The notes beneath the pieces are model-generated. The model had not been told where the DNA came from. It saw nothing but the letters and a program-made list of their open reading frames with translations, and did no database searches. The position numbers and the translations under genes were made by a program. DNA of 64,000 bases from Bacillus sp. FJAT-25509. GTDB lineage: Bacteria; Bacillota; Bacilli; Bacillales; Bacillaceae_G. Positions 1-11,700 of this stretch are shown piece by piece; the first letter of the stretch is position 1, and each line of letters opens with the position of its first letter. The stretch lies in the NCBI RefSeq assembly GCF_001420605.1, contig NZ_LJIZ01000026.1, positions 310,001-374,000 of the forward strand, written 5' to 3'.

Positions 1-172
1 AACAGAGTTTAATAAATTACTAAAAATTGAACATTTAGGTAGAAAGACATATAGTTCAACTCATTTAGGATTTAGACCAGCTCCAGAAGGTAAAAATGCA
101 GGACATCAACATGGTTCTATGAAGGATTCATCTGATCACCATGACATGGATAATATGGAGGGGATGAAATAA
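1..172 (+). CDS. qoxA: Quinol oxidase subunit II, C-terminal end (partial)
   Basis: The reading frame enters at base 2 and runs 56 codons to a TAA whose last base is the A of the qoxB ATG. The visible end carries a [14 protein letters not shown] stretch typical of the QoxA C-terminus, then a His/Met/Asp-rich hydrophilic tail. QoxA is the CuA-less subunit II of the cytochrome aa3-600 menaquinol oxidase, a lipoprotein facing outside the membrane. The start, signal peptide and cupredoxin fold lie outside the window. The identification rests on this tail and on the qoxBCD genes that follow directly. Confidence 0.85.
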   Translation, partial: TEFNKLLKIEHLGRKTYSSTHLGFRPAPEGKNAGHQHGSMKDSSDHHDMDNMEGMK

Positions 173-2136
173 TGGGTTTTAAATGGGATCACTTTTTTGT
201 AACAGGTGAACCAATGATCTATGGCGCAATGGTGAGTATCGTTGTTGTAACTCTTGCTATTGTAATTGGTTTAACCAAATTTAAAAAATGGGGTTATTTA
301 TGGAAAGAATGGTTAACAACTGTTGACCATAAACGTATCGGTGTAATGTATATTCTGTGTGCATTATTAATGCTATTCCGTGGTGGAGTAGATGCATTAT
401 TAATGCGTGCACAGTTAGCAGGACCAGATTTAAAAATATTAGATGCACAGCATTATAATGAAATTTTTACAACACACGGCTTAATTATGATTCTGTTCAT
501 GGCGATGCCTTTCATTATTGGATTAATGAACATCGTTATTCCTTTACAAATCGGAGCTCGTGACGTAGCATTCCCTTACTTAAATGCAGTAAGTTTCTGG
601 TTATTCTTTGCAGGTGCAATGCTTTTAAATTTAAGCTTTGTTATCGGTGGATCACCAGATGCTGGTTGGACAGCTTACTTCCCTCTAGCTAGTAAGCAAT
701 TCAGCCCAGGAGTTGGGAATAACTATTACGCAATTTCGCTTCAAATTGCTGGTCTAGGTACATTGATGACTGGTATTAACTTTATCGTTACAATTTTAAA
801 AATGCGTGCACCAGGTTTGAAATTAATGAAATTACCAATGTTTACATGGAGTATCTTAATTACAAACGTTATTATCGTATTCGCATTCCCAGTATTAACT
901 GTAGCTTTAGCATTAATGATGTTTGATCGTGAGTTTGGTACTCAATTCTTTACGATGGCACATGGTAATGATATGCTTTGGGCGAACTTATTCTGGATTT
1001 GGGGACATCCTGAAGTTTACATCGTTATTCTTCCAGCATTCGGTATATATAGTGAAATTATAGCTACATTCTCAAGAAAGAATTTATACGGATATAAGAG
1101 CATGGTTGTCAGTATGATCGCCATTTCTGCTCTAAGTTTCCTTGTATGGGTTCACCATTTCTATACAATGGGTCAAGGCTCTGTTGTAAATGGCTTCTTT
1201 AGTATTACAACAATGGCAATTAGTATACCAACCGGTGTTAAAATATTTAACTGGTTGTTTACATTAAGAAAAGGTAAGATCGAATTTACCGTTCCAATGT
1301 TGTACTCACTAGCATTTATTCCGATCTTTACAATCGGTGGGGTTACAGGAGTAATGCTAGCTATGGCAAGTGCTGACTACCAATATCATAATACGATGTT
1401 CTTAGTTGCTCACTTCCATTATGTATTAATTCCAGGTACTGTTTTTGCGGTAATCGCAGGATTCTACTATTGGTTCCCTAAAGTATTTGGTTTCAAATTA
1501 GATGAAAAAATTGGTAAGATTACGTTCTGGACAATTATCGTTAGCTTTAACGTAACATTCTTCCCATTATTCTTATTAGGATTAAAAGGTATGACTCGCC
1601 GTACTTATACTTATAGTGCAGAGTCAGGTTTCGGACCTTTAAACTTGATTGCTACAATTGGAGCTGTTGGGTTAGCAGTCGGATTCTGTTTACTTGTTTA
1701 CAATATTTATTACAGTGTACGTTACGCACCAAGAGAAACAACTGGTGATCCATGGAATGCAAGAACATTAGAGTGGGCAACAAGTAGTCCAATTGCTCCT
1801 TATAATTTCGCAGTTATTCCAAAAGTTGATTCTTTAGATCCATTCTGGAAAGCTAAAAAAGAAGGTAAATCTTTACTTGAAGGCGAGATTACAGATATTC
1901 ATATGCCAAGTAATAGTGGTATACCTTTCATTTTAGGTGCAGCATTTATGGCATTTGGTTTCTTCTTAATATTTGAATGGTGGGTACCAATGATTGTATT
2001 TGCAGTTCCTGTCGCACTATGCTTAATTGCACGTTCTTTCCAACGCGATCATGGCTACCATATTCATAAAGAAGAAATTATTGAAACAGAGAAAAAATTA
2101 CGAGGTGATCATTATGAGCAGCAGGCCTCTGTATAG
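172..2136 (+). CDS. qoxB: Cytochrome aa3-600 quinol oxidase subunit I
   Basis: Subunit I of the terminal menaquinol oxidase. It carries heme a, the heme a3-CuB centre and the proton channels, and is an integral membrane protein. At 654 aa it has the usual QoxB length. Visible metal ligands are His102 (heme a), the WGHPEVY motif with His279 and the Tyr cross-linked to it, the His328-His329 pair (CuB), and HFHYV with His414 (heme a3) and His416 (heme a). The start overlaps the qoxA stop and the end overlaps qoxC by 23 bases, so the genes are translationally coupled. Family assignment is firm from these motifs. Confidence 0.97.
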   Translation: MGFKWDHFFVTGEPMIYGAMVSIVVVTLAIVIGLTKFKKWGYLWKEWLTTVDHKRIGVMYILCALLMLFRGGVDALLMRAQLAGPDLKILDAQHYNEIFTTHGLIMILFMAMPFIIGLMNIVIPLQIGARDVAFPYLNAVSFWLFFAGAMLLNLSFVIGGSPDAGWTAYFPLASKQFSPGVGNNYYAISLQIAGLGTLMTGINFIVTILKMRAPGLKLMKLPMFTWSILITNVIIVFAFPVLTVALALMMFDREFGTQFFTMAHGNDMLWANLFWIWGHPEVYIVILPAFGIYSEIIATFSRKNLYGYKSMVVSMIAISALSFLVWVHHFYTMGQGSVVNGFFSITTMAISIPTGVKIFNWLFTLRKGKIEFTVPMLYSLAFIPIFTIGGVTGVMLAMASADYQYHNTMFLVAHFHYVLIPGTVFAVIAGFYYWFPKVFGFKLDEKIGKITFWTIIVSFNVTFFPLFLLGLKGMTRRTYTYSAESGFGPLNLIATIGAVGLAVGFCLLVYNIYYSVRYAPRETTGDPWNARTLEWATSSPIAPYNFAVIPKVDSLDPFWKAKKEGKSLLEGEITDIHMPSNSGIPFILGAAFMAFGFFLIFEWWVPMIVFAVPVALCLIARSFQRDHGYHIHKEEIIETEKKLRGDHYEQQASV

Positions 2137-2704
2137 TCTAGGTGAAGAAAGTTCTAATAAGATTCTAGGCTTCTGGATATTTTTAGGAGCGGAGATTGCT
2201 TTATTCGGAACATTGTTCGCAGTTTACTTCACTTTAGCGAATAACACTGGTTCAGCACCTACTCAAAAAGAATTATTTGAGATGAAAGGTGTAATGATAG
2301 AAACATTTGCCCTATTAACAAGTAGTTTTACGATTGGTTTAGTCGTGAACGCAATAAAATTAAATCACAAAAAAGCTTTTATAAGCTTCCTTGTTTTAAC
2401 ACTAGCTTTAGGTGCAGTCTTCCTTGGAGTAGAGATTACAGAGTTCTTTACTTATGTTCATGAAGGTGCAACAATCCAAAGTAGTGGAGCACTATCAGCA
2501 TTATTCGTATTATTAGGTACTCACGGTGCCCACGTATCATTCGGTATGTTATGGGGTATTGCAATCTTAATTCAAGTTTCTCGTGAGGGAATTACAGAAA
2601 CTACAGCAAACAAAACATTTATTTATTCATTATACTGGCACTTCTTAGACGTAGTATGGATCTTTATCTTCAGTTTTGTTTACGTGAAAGGACTGATTGG
2701 ATGA
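2114..2704 (+). CDS. qoxC: Cytochrome aa3-600 quinol oxidase subunit III
   Basis: Subunit III of the menaquinol oxidase, a five-helix membrane protein that supports the catalytic subunit. I chose ATG 2114 ([13 protein letters not shown]) because a CGAGGTGA ribosome site sits at 2100-2107; the open frame upstream only reads through qoxB. The 196-aa product is near the family length of about 200. It contains the subunit III features [12 protein letters not shown] and [15 protein letters not shown], and the ending [16 protein letters not shown]. It overlaps qoxB by 23 bases and qoxD by 4 (ATGA). Confidence 0.95.
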   Translation: MSSRPLYSLGEESSNKILGFWIFLGAEIALFGTLFAVYFTLANNTGSAPTQKELFEMKGVMIETFALLTSSFTIGLVVNAIKLNHKKAFISFLVLTLALGAVFLGVEITEFFTYVHEGATIQSSGALSALFVLLGTHGAHVSFGMLWGIAILIQVSREGITETTANKTFIYSLYWHFLDVVWIFIFSFVYVKGLIG

Positions 2705-2982
2705 GCGCATTATTCCCTAAGCATCAAGTGGTTGGCTTCATCCAATCACTTGTTCTAACAATCATAGCTTTAAGTGTTTACTATTTAAATTTACCATTTA
2801 ATGTATCATTTATTATTTTAATTGTAACTGCATTATTACAAGGCGGTCTTCAGTTAATTGTTTTCATGCATATGAATGAAAATGAAAACAAACGTGTATT
2901 ATATATCAATTTAGGCTACGCAGTATTTATTGCTGTAGCAATTGTCTTCGGTACTCTTTGGACATTAGTTTGGGGTATGTAA
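2701..2982 (+). CDS. qoxD: Cytochrome aa3-600 quinol oxidase subunit IV
   Basis: Subunit IV of the menaquinol oxidase, a small protein with three predicted helices. The start at 2701 ([13 protein letters not shown]) overlaps the qoxC stop as ATGA. At 93 aa it is close to the shorter family members and shorter than the roughly 124-aa B. subtilis protein. The conserved stretch LQGGLQLIVFMHMNE, with its paired Met/His, is clear. It is the last gene of the operon and a strong terminator follows within ten bases. Confidence 0.93.
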   Translation: MSALFPKHQVVGFIQSLVLTIIALSVYYLNLPFNVSFIILIVTALLQGGLQLIVFMHMNENENKRVLYINLGYAVFIAVAIVFGTLWTLVWGM

Positions 2983-2985
2983 TAT

Positions 2986-3018
2986 AAAAAAGCTCTTCGA
3001 TATTCGAAGAGCTTTTTA
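2986..3018 (+). terminator. qox operon terminator
   Basis: The perfect stem GCTCTTCG/CGAAGAGC is followed by five T. It starts just after the qoxD stop. A near copy of it lies at 3320-3346. Confidence 0.9.
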
Positions 3019-3078
3019 ATATGTTGAAAAACAATCTTGTCAATTAATTATCAAATTTTCGTAAAGGAGTAGAGTGAT

Positions 3079-3203
3079 GTTGATTTCCATTACAGGATGC
3101 TCGCTTTCCATGGGGCGAGAGCTGAGCCTCCTCGGCAAGCCTGCGGGGTCTCAGCCTTCCCGCATATCCCATAGGAGTCGAGCATCCCTCCATTCCAATC
3201 AAC
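3079..3203 (+). repeat. GC-rich foldback intergenic repeat (Bacillaceae REP-like)
   Basis: This 125-base unit begins GTTGATT and ends AATCAAC. Nested inverted arms are visible: GGATGCTCG (3095-3103) with CGAGCATCC (3179-3187), ATGGG (3110-3114) with CCCAT (3168-3172), and GCTGAG (3121-3126) with CTCAGC (3150-3155). Its G+C is far above the flanking A/T-rich DNA. From memory, elements with the same plan (GTTGATT, GCTCGCTTTCC, CCTCCTCGGC, GTCTCAGCC, AATCAAC) occur between genes in many Bacillaceae genomes. It has no coding capacity. The strand is arbitrary. Confidence 0.8.
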
Positions 3204-3319
3204 TAATTCATCAAAAAAAGTTTACGATAAAAACCTAATTTAATATCCTTTACTTAGTGAAATCTAACAGAATATTAAACAGTTTGTAAGTCAATTAAAA
3301 TTTAACATCAACTCTGAAA

Positions 3320-3346
3320 CGCTCTTCTAAATTCGAAGAGCTTTTT
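3320..3346 (+). terminator. Second, near-identical terminator hairpin
   Basis: GCTCTTC/GAAGAGC followed by TTTTT. Over 26 bases it differs from the qoxD terminator at two positions, both in the loop region. No gene ends here, so it looks like a duplicated copy created around the foldback repeat. Confidence 0.7.
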
Positions 3347-3687
3347 CACTTTTTTAAAGGTAGTATTTTGATTTTCTTACACAACTTAATGCAAGATCGT
3401 TTAATTAAGTAAAATAAAAAAGGAGTAAATCAATTAAATAGCAGGTCGATTTGTATTAAATGTAGAAGTAAGTAATTAATATTCGAGGTTATACTTATGA
3501 ACGATTACATAAAAACACGTGGGATAAGGTTTGAAATGAGACTGTATTAACAATGGTTTGATGTCTCTAATTGAATTAAAGTTGGACAAAGTATTCCCCT
3601 TAAAAGTTAATGTCATCAATTGTTCACAATGTTAAGAATTATATCTTATTTGTGATAGTTATTTCTATTATTATATGTAATAGTTTA
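3347..3687. other. Gene-free A/T-rich stretch upstream of katG
   Basis: I see no open frame with a ribosome site and no strong hairpin here. It presumably contains the katG promoter region, but I cannot name -35/-10 boxes with confidence. Confidence 0.5.
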
Positions 3688-3702
3688 ATATAATGATTGC
3701 AT
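3688..3702 (+). promoter_or_regulatory. Candidate PerR box upstream of katG
   Basis: ATATAATGATTGCAT matches the PerR consensus TTATAATNATTATAA at 11 of 14 fixed positions. It lies about 86 bases before the katG start. PerR control of catalase genes is established in Bacillus; its use here is inferred. Confidence 0.45.
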
Positions 3703-3733
3703 AATAATTAATCATATCTTGTTTAAAAAGTAA

Positions 3734-5971
<2,238 letters not shown>

Positions 5972-6017
5972 AAAAACATAGATTATGAAAAAACTAAACT
6001 TAATAATATAATTTAAA

Positions 6018-6053
6018 GAAAAATCCTTCCTGACCAATCAGGGAGGATTTTTC
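6018..6053 (+). terminator. katG terminator
   Basis: AAAAATCCTTCCTG pairs with CAGGGAGGATTTTT, with one G-T pair and a T run. Confidence 0.88.
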
Positions 6054-6115
6054 TAGGTAAAGGATGAAATTGTTGCTTGCAATCATTCTGAAAAACTAAT
6101 GTACAGTCTACATAC

Positions 6116-6144
6116 AAAAGGCTGTCATATAGACAGCCTTTTTA
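6116..6144 (-). terminator. Terminator of the MFS gene
   Basis: AAAAGGCTGTC/GACAGCCTTTTT is a symmetric hairpin with A and T tracts, so it could stop both strands. It sits about 50 bases beyond the minus-strand MFS stop codon. Confidence 0.8.
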
Positions 6145-6192
6145 GGTTGTAAATTAAGATTTAAAAGAGCTTATAGGAAAATACTTTCTCAC

Positions 6193-7404
6193 TTAAGCTG
6201 ATTTTTTTCGATCATTTGGTAGCATAAAAGCTACTAAACCTAGTAGTGGTAAGAAGCTACATAAATTCATTACGAATTTTAAGCTAGTAGCATCGGCAAT
6301 TACACCTAATAATACTGCTCCTAAAGCACCCATTCCAAATGCTAAACCAACTATTAATCCACTTACTAAACCAACTTTTCCAGGAACTAATTCTTGAGCG
6401 TAAACAACAATTACACTAAAAGAACTTGAACTAATAATTCCTATTAAAAATAAGATTGGAATAACTGCCAGTAAAGAGATATGAGGTAATAATAAGGCTA
6501 ATGGAAATGTACCAACTAATGAAAACAAAATCATATTCCGTTTTCCGAAGCGATCAGCTAGCGTTCCACCTATGAAAGTACCTATTACGCCTGCAATCAT
6601 AAATATAAATAAATATAATTGTGTGCTTTTAATCGATAAACCATAACTTTTAATTAAATAAAACTGATAATAATTTCCTATGCCCGCTGAGTACCAAGAA
6701 CGTGCAAATGTAATAAATACAAGCAGTATAATAGCAAATTTGACAGCTGATGTAATTTTGATACTTTCACCTGAAGACTGATCTTTACCTTTTAATTTAA
6801 ACGGGTTTTCTTTTAGTTTATTTCGATACCAAGTGGATACGTATATTAATACACAAATTCCAATGGCAGCTAGGAGTGTAAACCATGCAGCACCTTTTTG
6901 TCCTAGAGGTACGAAAATTAGTGCTGTAAAGATTGGAGCCAGTGAGTTCCCTGTATTTCCGCCTACCTGGTAGATAGCTTGAGAGAGTCCTCTTTTTGAA
7001 CCAGACGCCAAGAAGGCAACTTTTGAGCCCTCTGGATGGAAGATGGCAGAACCTATCCCAATTAATAGAACAGATAATAATACAATAAATAAATTAGGAG
7101 CAAATGCTAAGCAAAGCATTCCTAATAAACTGGATGCCATTCCAATAGGTAGGAGAAATGGTGACGGCTTCCGATCGGAAAAGATCCCGAAAACGGGTTG
7201 CATTACAGAGGAAGTCATATTTAGCGCAAAGGCTATGAATCCAATTTCTGTATAAGTTAAATTCATGGTCTTTTCTAGAATTGGAAATATGGCTGGTACA
7301 ACTGCTTGCATAGAATCATTTAATAAATGCCCTAAACTGATTGCAAATAAAATTTGATACATTGTTGACTGATTAATAACCTTTGTATTAACTGCTGGTT
7401 GCAT
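6193..7404 (-). CDS. MFS transporter, fosmidomycin-resistance (Fsr) type
   Basis: Twelve-helix major facilitator protein, probably a drug or sugar-phosphate analogue exporter. The start is taken at 7404 (MQPAVNTKV), which follows AAAGGAGG; the upstream extension lacks a ribosome site. The product is 403 aa. Family marks are LGHLLNDSMQAVVPAIFP in helix 1, the loop GIFSDRKPSP, GIGSAIFHPEGSK in helix 4 and GGTLADRFGKR between helices 8 and 9. The ISLGHLxND and FHPEG patterns match the Fsr/YfnC group. The real substrate cannot be read from the sequence. No regulator sits beside it. Confidence 0.85.
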   Translation of the reverse strand: MQPAVNTKVINQSTMYQILFAISLGHLLNDSMQAVVPAIFPILEKTMNLTYTEIGFIAFALNMTSSVMQPVFGIFSDRKPSPFLLPIGMASSLLGMLCLAFAPNLFIVLLSVLLIGIGSAIFHPEGSKVAFLASGSKRGLSQAIYQVGGNTGNSLAPIFTALIFVPLGQKGAAWFTLLAAIGICVLIYVSTWYRNKLKENPFKLKGKDQSSGESIKITSAVKFAIILLVFITFARSWYSAGIGNYYQFYLIKSYGLSIKSTQLYLFIFMIAGVIGTFIGGTLADRFGKRNMILFSLVGTFPLALLLPHISLLAVIPILFLIGIISSSSFSVIVVYAQELVPGKVGLVSGLIVGLAFGMGALGAVLLGVIADATSLKFVMNLCSFLPLLGLVAFMLPNDRKKSA

Positions 7405-7587
7405 AATATCCTCCTTTCTTATTGACGTATCTATCATAAACTAATCTTCGGAAAATTTACACAATTTTGCTCCATACACTTTTCATTAATCTTGATGCTC
7501 ATTTATAATAGAAGAAATAATAAGTTGCTATGCTAAGCGAATTTTTTAATAAAGATGATCACGATTGTAATCGATAGGGAGTGTAGG

Positions 7588-8256
7588 ATGGACAACTATT
7601 CAACAGAACTAATGAGATTTTTTAAAGAGCATAAAAATGATATAAATCGGCCCGCAATGGAAGCATATATGAAAAATAGATTTACATTTTTAGGAATTAA
7701 AGCACCAGAACGGAATGCACTGTTGAGAAAGTTTCGAATGAGTAATGGCGAACCACCAAATTTAGAATCAATTATCGATATTTGGAGCTTAGAGGAAAGA
7801 GAATTTCAATACATTGCATTGACATATTTGGACCGCCAGTATAAAAAAGCAGAGGTTGAACGGATAAAATTATATGAACAACTAGTAGTCGAAAAGTCTT
7901 GGTGGGATACAGTTGATACAATTGCTGGACGATTAATTAGTTATCATTTTTTAATTTATCCAGAATTGATTGATGAGTACGCTAGTAAGTGGATAACTTC
8001 GGATAATATGTGGCTGAATAGAGTAACTTTATTATTTCAAATGAAGTTTAAAGAGAAAACTGATCAAGAGCGTCTATTTCATTATTGCCGACTACTCAAA
8101 GAAAGCAAAGAATTTTTCATTCAAAAAGCAATAGGTTGGGCGTTGAGAGAATATTCCTATATCAAGCCTAAAGAGGTTAAATTATTTATCAAACAAACTA
8201 ATTTATCACCTTTAAGCAAAAGAGAGGGATTAAAATATATTGATAAATTAAAGTAA
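7588..8256 (+). CDS. AlkD-type DNA alkylation repair protein
   Basis: HEAT-like repeat DNA glycosylase family, which removes bulky or cationic alkylated bases. The start chosen is ATG 7588 (MDNYSTELMRFF), after GGGAGTG; the upstream frame has no support. The product is 222 aa, the family size. Seen: FLGIKAPERNALLRKF near the N-terminus, EREFQYIALTYL, the WWDTVDTIAGR motif with the Trp-Asp pair that family members use for base contact, and FIQKAIGWALREYS near the end. It is a single gene between unrelated neighbours. Confidence 0.88.
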   Translation: MDNYSTELMRFFKEHKNDINRPAMEAYMKNRFTFLGIKAPERNALLRKFRMSNGEPPNLESIIDIWSLEEREFQYIALTYLDRQYKKAEVERIKLYEQLVVEKSWWDTVDTIAGRLISYHFLIYPELIDEYASKWITSDNMWLNRVTLLFQMKFKEKTDQERLFHYCRLLKESKEFFIQKAIGWALREYSYIKPKEVKLFIKQTNLSPLSKREGLKYIDKLK

Positions 8257-8471
8257 TAAATGTGTCGATTTTCCGGGAAATAACCGATATATTTTATTTT
8301 AATTGAAAACTATTGCTAAATTAAAGCTAGTTGAGACATTAGTATGAAAAGGTTATAATAGGTGCATTATTGTTTTTTTAAACCACTCCTCTTTTATAGA
8401 GTAGCTTATTTAAATTTGAGTTATGTAAACTGTACGAAATAACTAAATGAAAAAAGTTCAAAGGAGATTTA

Positions 8472-9683
8472 GTGTTCATGAAATCTACTTTTAATCATAT
8501 TATAAAATTATGTCTATGTATTAGCTTAATTAGTAGCTTCTTTATTCAAAAAACTGTACACGCAGAAGAAATAAAGCTATTTAGTGATAAAGCAATTTCA
8601 ATATTGGCTGATAGTGGGGAAGTAATTTATAGTAAGAACGCAGATAAAGTTGATTTCCCAGCTAGCACAACTAAAATAATGACCGCAATGGTTATGATGG
8701 ATCATTTAAAAGAGAATGATAAAATTCAAATGACTAAAAGAAGTATCCAAGAAGAAAAAAGTAATTCTCAAATCCTTTTTTCTGAAGGAGAAGTTTTAGA
8801 TCGAAATACAGCATTAAAAACAATGATGATTTTAAGTGCCAATGATTTAGCATATGCTATTGGCGAAAGAGTTGGCGGAAATATGGACAACTTTGTAAAA
8901 ATGATGAATGAAAAGGCTAAAAAGATTGGCGCAAATCACACAAATTTCATGAATCCAAATGGTCTTCACAATGTAAATCATTATACAACTGCCTATGATT
9001 TAGCTTTAATAACAAAGGAAGCTTTAAAATACCCATTAATCATTAAAGCAATGGGTACAAAAGATGCTCGTATTAATACATCTAAGCAAAAGAATGTATA
9101 TATTTTTAATCGTGGAAAAATGTTTAAAAATCCTTACTTCTTTGCAGGGAAAACTGGATACACTGATTCTGCTAGGAATACATTAATTGAAATAGATAAA
9201 AAAGACGGCCAAATGATTATTAATATTTTATTACGTTCATCAAAACCGCAATATCTACAAGATATTAAGTTATTAGATTCCTATGCATTTTCAAGAATCC
9301 ATAAAAAGACTCTTATAAAACAAAGTGATTGGCAGAAGGAATTAAAAATAAGAGATGATTTAATTCATACAAAAATACCGAACGATTTATCTTTTTTGAC
9401 GGCATTAGGCGCGAATACAAATTACAATATTAAATTAAAACCCATAAATTCATTAGATAAATCATACAAGGAAAATGGGATTTCTAATAATCAAAAACTT
9501 GGGACAGTTGAAGTATGGGCCAATAATGAAAAACTTTTTAGTTCTGAGTTATTAGCTGCTAAATCGTATGACCGTCCGACAATCCTTTCTATGAATACAT
9601 TTATTATTGCAGGATCGGTAATTTTACTTTTGGTGTTAATATTTTTTATTACAAAACCAAAAAGGAAAAGAGAATATATGTAA
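8472..9683 (+). CDS. D-alanyl-D-alanine carboxypeptidase (DacF/DacC-like, S11)
   Basis: Low-molecular-weight penicillin-binding protein that trims the terminal D-Ala from peptidoglycan stem peptides outside the membrane. The active-site motifs are all present: Ser65-Thr-Thr-Lys68, Ser122-Ala-Asn124 and Lys227-Thr-Gly229. There is an N-terminal signal peptide ending near VHA (residues 29-31), a C-terminal beta domain, and a final transmembrane helix (about 374-394) with a basic tail that anchors it. The start is GTG 8472, five bases after AAGGAG; ATG 8478 is the alternative and gives the same mature protein. Confidence 0.92.
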   Translation: MFMKSTFNHIIKLCLCISLISSFFIQKTVHAEEIKLFSDKAISILADSGEVIYSKNADKVDFPASTTKIMTAMVMMDHLKENDKIQMTKRSIQEEKSNSQILFSEGEVLDRNTALKTMMILSANDLAYAIGERVGGNMDNFVKMMNEKAKKIGANHTNFMNPNGLHNVNHYTTAYDLALITKEALKYPLIIKAMGTKDARINTSKQKNVYIFNRGKMFKNPYFFAGKTGYTDSARNTLIEIDKKDGQMIINILLRSSKPQYLQDIKLLDSYAFSRIHKKTLIKQSDWQKELKIRDDLIHTKIPNDLSFLTALGANTNYNIKLKPINSLDKSYKENGISNNQKLGTVEVWANNEKLFSSELLAAKSYDRPTILSMNTFIIAGSVILLLVLIFFITKPKRKREYM

Positions 9684-9685
9684 AT

Positions 9686-9727
9686 AAAAAAGGCGAATCG
9701 TATTTTTTACGTTTCGCCTTTTTATTA
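9686..9727. terminator. Bidirectional terminator between dac and pit
   Basis: AAAAAGGCGAATCGTA pairs with TACGTTTCGCCTTTTT. A tracts on one side and T tracts on the other suit both converging genes. Confidence 0.9.
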
Positions 9728-10738
9728 TTAAAGTAAGATTAATTTTAGAATTTGATAGAAAATTGCTGCTACTGTTGCTGAAATTGGGATTGTAATAATC
9801 CAAGTGATTACCATTCGTTTTGCAGTACCCCAGTTTACATCTTTAACACGTTGTGCAGAACCTACCCCCATAATAGAAGATGAAATTACGTGTGTTGTAC
9901 TTACTGGTAAATGTAAAGCAGTAAAGGTGAAAATAATAGCTGCTGAAGATAAGTCAGCTGCTGCACCGTTAATCGGGCGAATTTTCATGATTTTACCACC
10001 AACAGTTTTAATAATTTTCCAACCACCAACTGAAGTACCAATAGCCATTGCCATAGCACAACCGATACGTACCCATAATGGAACGTCCGCACCTGCTGGT
10101 TCAATTTTAGCGGCAATTAAAGCGATCATGATAATTCCCATTGCTTTTTGTGCATCATTTGTACCGTGTGTAAATGACTGTAAAGAAGCTGTGAAAATTT
10201 GAACTAATCTAAAGCCTTTATTCGTTTTAGATAGGTTAGAACGTCTAAAAATAGTTGCTAAAATCGTCATAACAATAAAACCAAGCGTAATTGCAATTAC
10301 AGGTGAAATTAATAAAGCTTCGATAATTTTAATAAAACCGTCCGCCTCTAAAACGCCAAATCCTTTTGCTGAGACAGCAGCACCAGCAATTGCACCAATG
10401 ATTGCATGAGAAGAACTACTTGGAATACCGAAATACCAAGTTAATAAGTTCCAAAAGATACCGCCTAATAAAGCAGCGATTACGACAACTAGTCCGTTTG
10501 AGCCTTCAATTGTAATCGGATCAACGATACCAGTCGTAATCGTTTTGGCAACTCCTGTAAATGTGATTGCACCAATGAAATTCATTAGAGCTGCTATTAA
10601 AATAGCTGTACGTGGTTTCAATGCCTTTGTTGAAACGGACGTTGCAATTGCATTAGCAGTATCATGAAATCCATTAATAAAATCAAACAAAAATGCAAAA
10701 ATCACGATTAATATCGTAAGTAAAAATAAATGCTCCAT
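9728..10738 (-). CDS. pit: Low-affinity inorganic phosphate transporter
   Basis: PiT-family membrane permease that imports metal-phosphate with protons. The product is 336 aa. The two family signatures are clear: GFHDTANAIATSVSTKAL near residue 24 and FTHGTNDAQKAMG in the second half, plus GIPSSSSHAIIGA and LPVSTTHVISSSIMG. It lies eleven bases after the DUF47 gene with its own GGAGT ribosome site, the same pairing as B. subtilis ykaA-pit, so the two are co-transcribed. Confidence 0.95.
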   Translation of the reverse strand: MEHLFLLTILIVIFAFLFDFINGFHDTANAIATSVSTKALKPRTAILIAALMNFIGAITFTGVAKTITTGIVDPITIEGSNGLVVVIAALLGGIFWNLLTWYFGIPSSSSHAIIGAIAGAAVSAKGFGVLEADGFIKIIEALLISPVIAITLGFIVMTILATIFRRSNLSKTNKGFRLVQIFTASLQSFTHGTNDAQKAMGIIMIALIAAKIEPAGADVPLWVRIGCAMAMAIGTSVGGWKIIKTVGGKIMKIRPINGAAADLSSAAIIFTFTALHLPVSTTHVISSSIMGVGSAQRVKDVNWGTAKRMVITWIITIPISATVAAIFYQILKLILL

Positions 10739-10749
10739 TTTATGACTCC

Positions 10750-11370
10750 TTACGCATTTCGCATGATAATTTGCTCAAGAGTGTTTGCTACATCCTGTGC
10801 ACTATCAGCTACAGATTCTAAACCTTCGTAGATTTCTTTATACTGAATAATTTTGATAGGATCTTTTTCATTCATAAATAGTTGCTTAATTGAAGTACGT
10901 AATAATTCATCACATTGAGATTCGTAATCTTTAATTTTTATTGCATGAACGCGGATTTCTAATAATTTTTTATTTGAAAGTAATTTAACTGCAAGTAAAA
11001 TTTCTTCAACAGCTTTTTGAAGAATATCAACGAATTTAACCATATATTCATCAGCAGATGTGATTGAATACATTTCAAATCGAGCTGAACAATGTTCAAA
11101 TCCATCTAATACATCATCCATTTTCATTGCAAGTTGTAAAATATCTTCTCGCTCAATTGGAGTAATAAAGGTTTTGTTTAATTCAACGATTAAAGAGTGA
11201 ATAAACTTATCACCTTTTGTTTCATATTCTTTCATTTCTTCTTGAAACTTTTTTAAGTCGCTTGCATTTTTTATTTTAAAATCAACGTAATACTTTGATG
11301 AAACGTGCAAGTTTTCAGCTATACTTAAAAGCTTTTCAAAGAATACATCCTTTTTTTGTCCAAAAAACAT
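10750..11370 (-). CDS. ykaA: DUF47/PhoU-like accessory protein of Pit
   Basis: Cytoplasmic all-helical protein of the DUF47 (PhoU-related) family, 206 aa, found encoded next to PiT transporters and thought to modulate them. Seen: acidic metal-binding-type patches such as YETKGDKFIHSLIVEL and MDDVLDGFEH, and a second copy of the pattern at IKDYESQCDELLRTS and YEGLESVADSAQDVAN, as expected for the two-repeat PhoU fold. It starts after GGAGGAATCATA and is the first gene of the pair. The region upstream holds direct repeats that look like PhoP boxes. Confidence 0.9.
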   Translation of the reverse strand: MFFGQKKDVFFEKLLSIAENLHVSSKYYVDFKIKNASDLKKFQEEMKEYETKGDKFIHSLIVELNKTFITPIEREDILQLAMKMDDVLDGFEHCSARFEMYSITSADEYMVKFVDILQKAVEEILLAVKLLSNKKLLEIRVHAIKIKDYESQCDELLRTSIKQLFMNEKDPIKIIQYKEIYEGLESVADSAQDVANTLEQIIMRNA

Positions 11371-11530
11371 TATGATTCCTCCAACTAAAACATATAATTT
11401 ATTATCACCTTCACATTTATCAGTTAATTTTAAAATGTCAGAAACTATGTAAAAATGTCGAAAAAAGTAAAGGCCACGTTAATAATAATAATTGGTTTTT
11501 GAAATTAATCAATTAAAAACGTTTAATTAA

Positions 11531-11575
11531 TTTACAAATTTACAATATCTTTACATTCCCTTAACAAAGTTAATA
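11531..11575 (+). promoter_or_regulatory. Candidate tandem PhoP box
   Basis: Hexamers TTTACA (11531), TTTACA (11539), TTTACA (11550), TTAACA (11561) and TTAATA (11570) lie on the plus strand. Three successive copies are spaced 11 bases apart, as in the TT(A/C/T)ACA array bound by PhoP in Bacillus. The array lies between the phosphate-transport pair and the aldehyde dehydrogenase gene. Orientation points to the latter; the physiological link points to the former. Confidence 0.4.
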
Positions 11576-11700
11576 TTTCGATTTCTACACTAAGTTAATA
11601 TTAATAATAGTATTCACAGAAATATTGACTTTATGTGAGATTTTAATTTAGCATTAGATTATACGTTTAAACTATTGGACTAAAAAAGGATGTGATGATT

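Noticed and set aside
3079-3203. Insertion sequence or MITE with target duplication
   Set aside because: No transposase and no short direct repeat immediately at its ends; it matches the general form of intergenic Bacillaceae repeats instead.
9804-10202. 132-codon plus-strand frame inside pit
   Set aside because: It is antisense to conserved transporter sequence, has no ribosome site, and its composition is that of a shadow frame.
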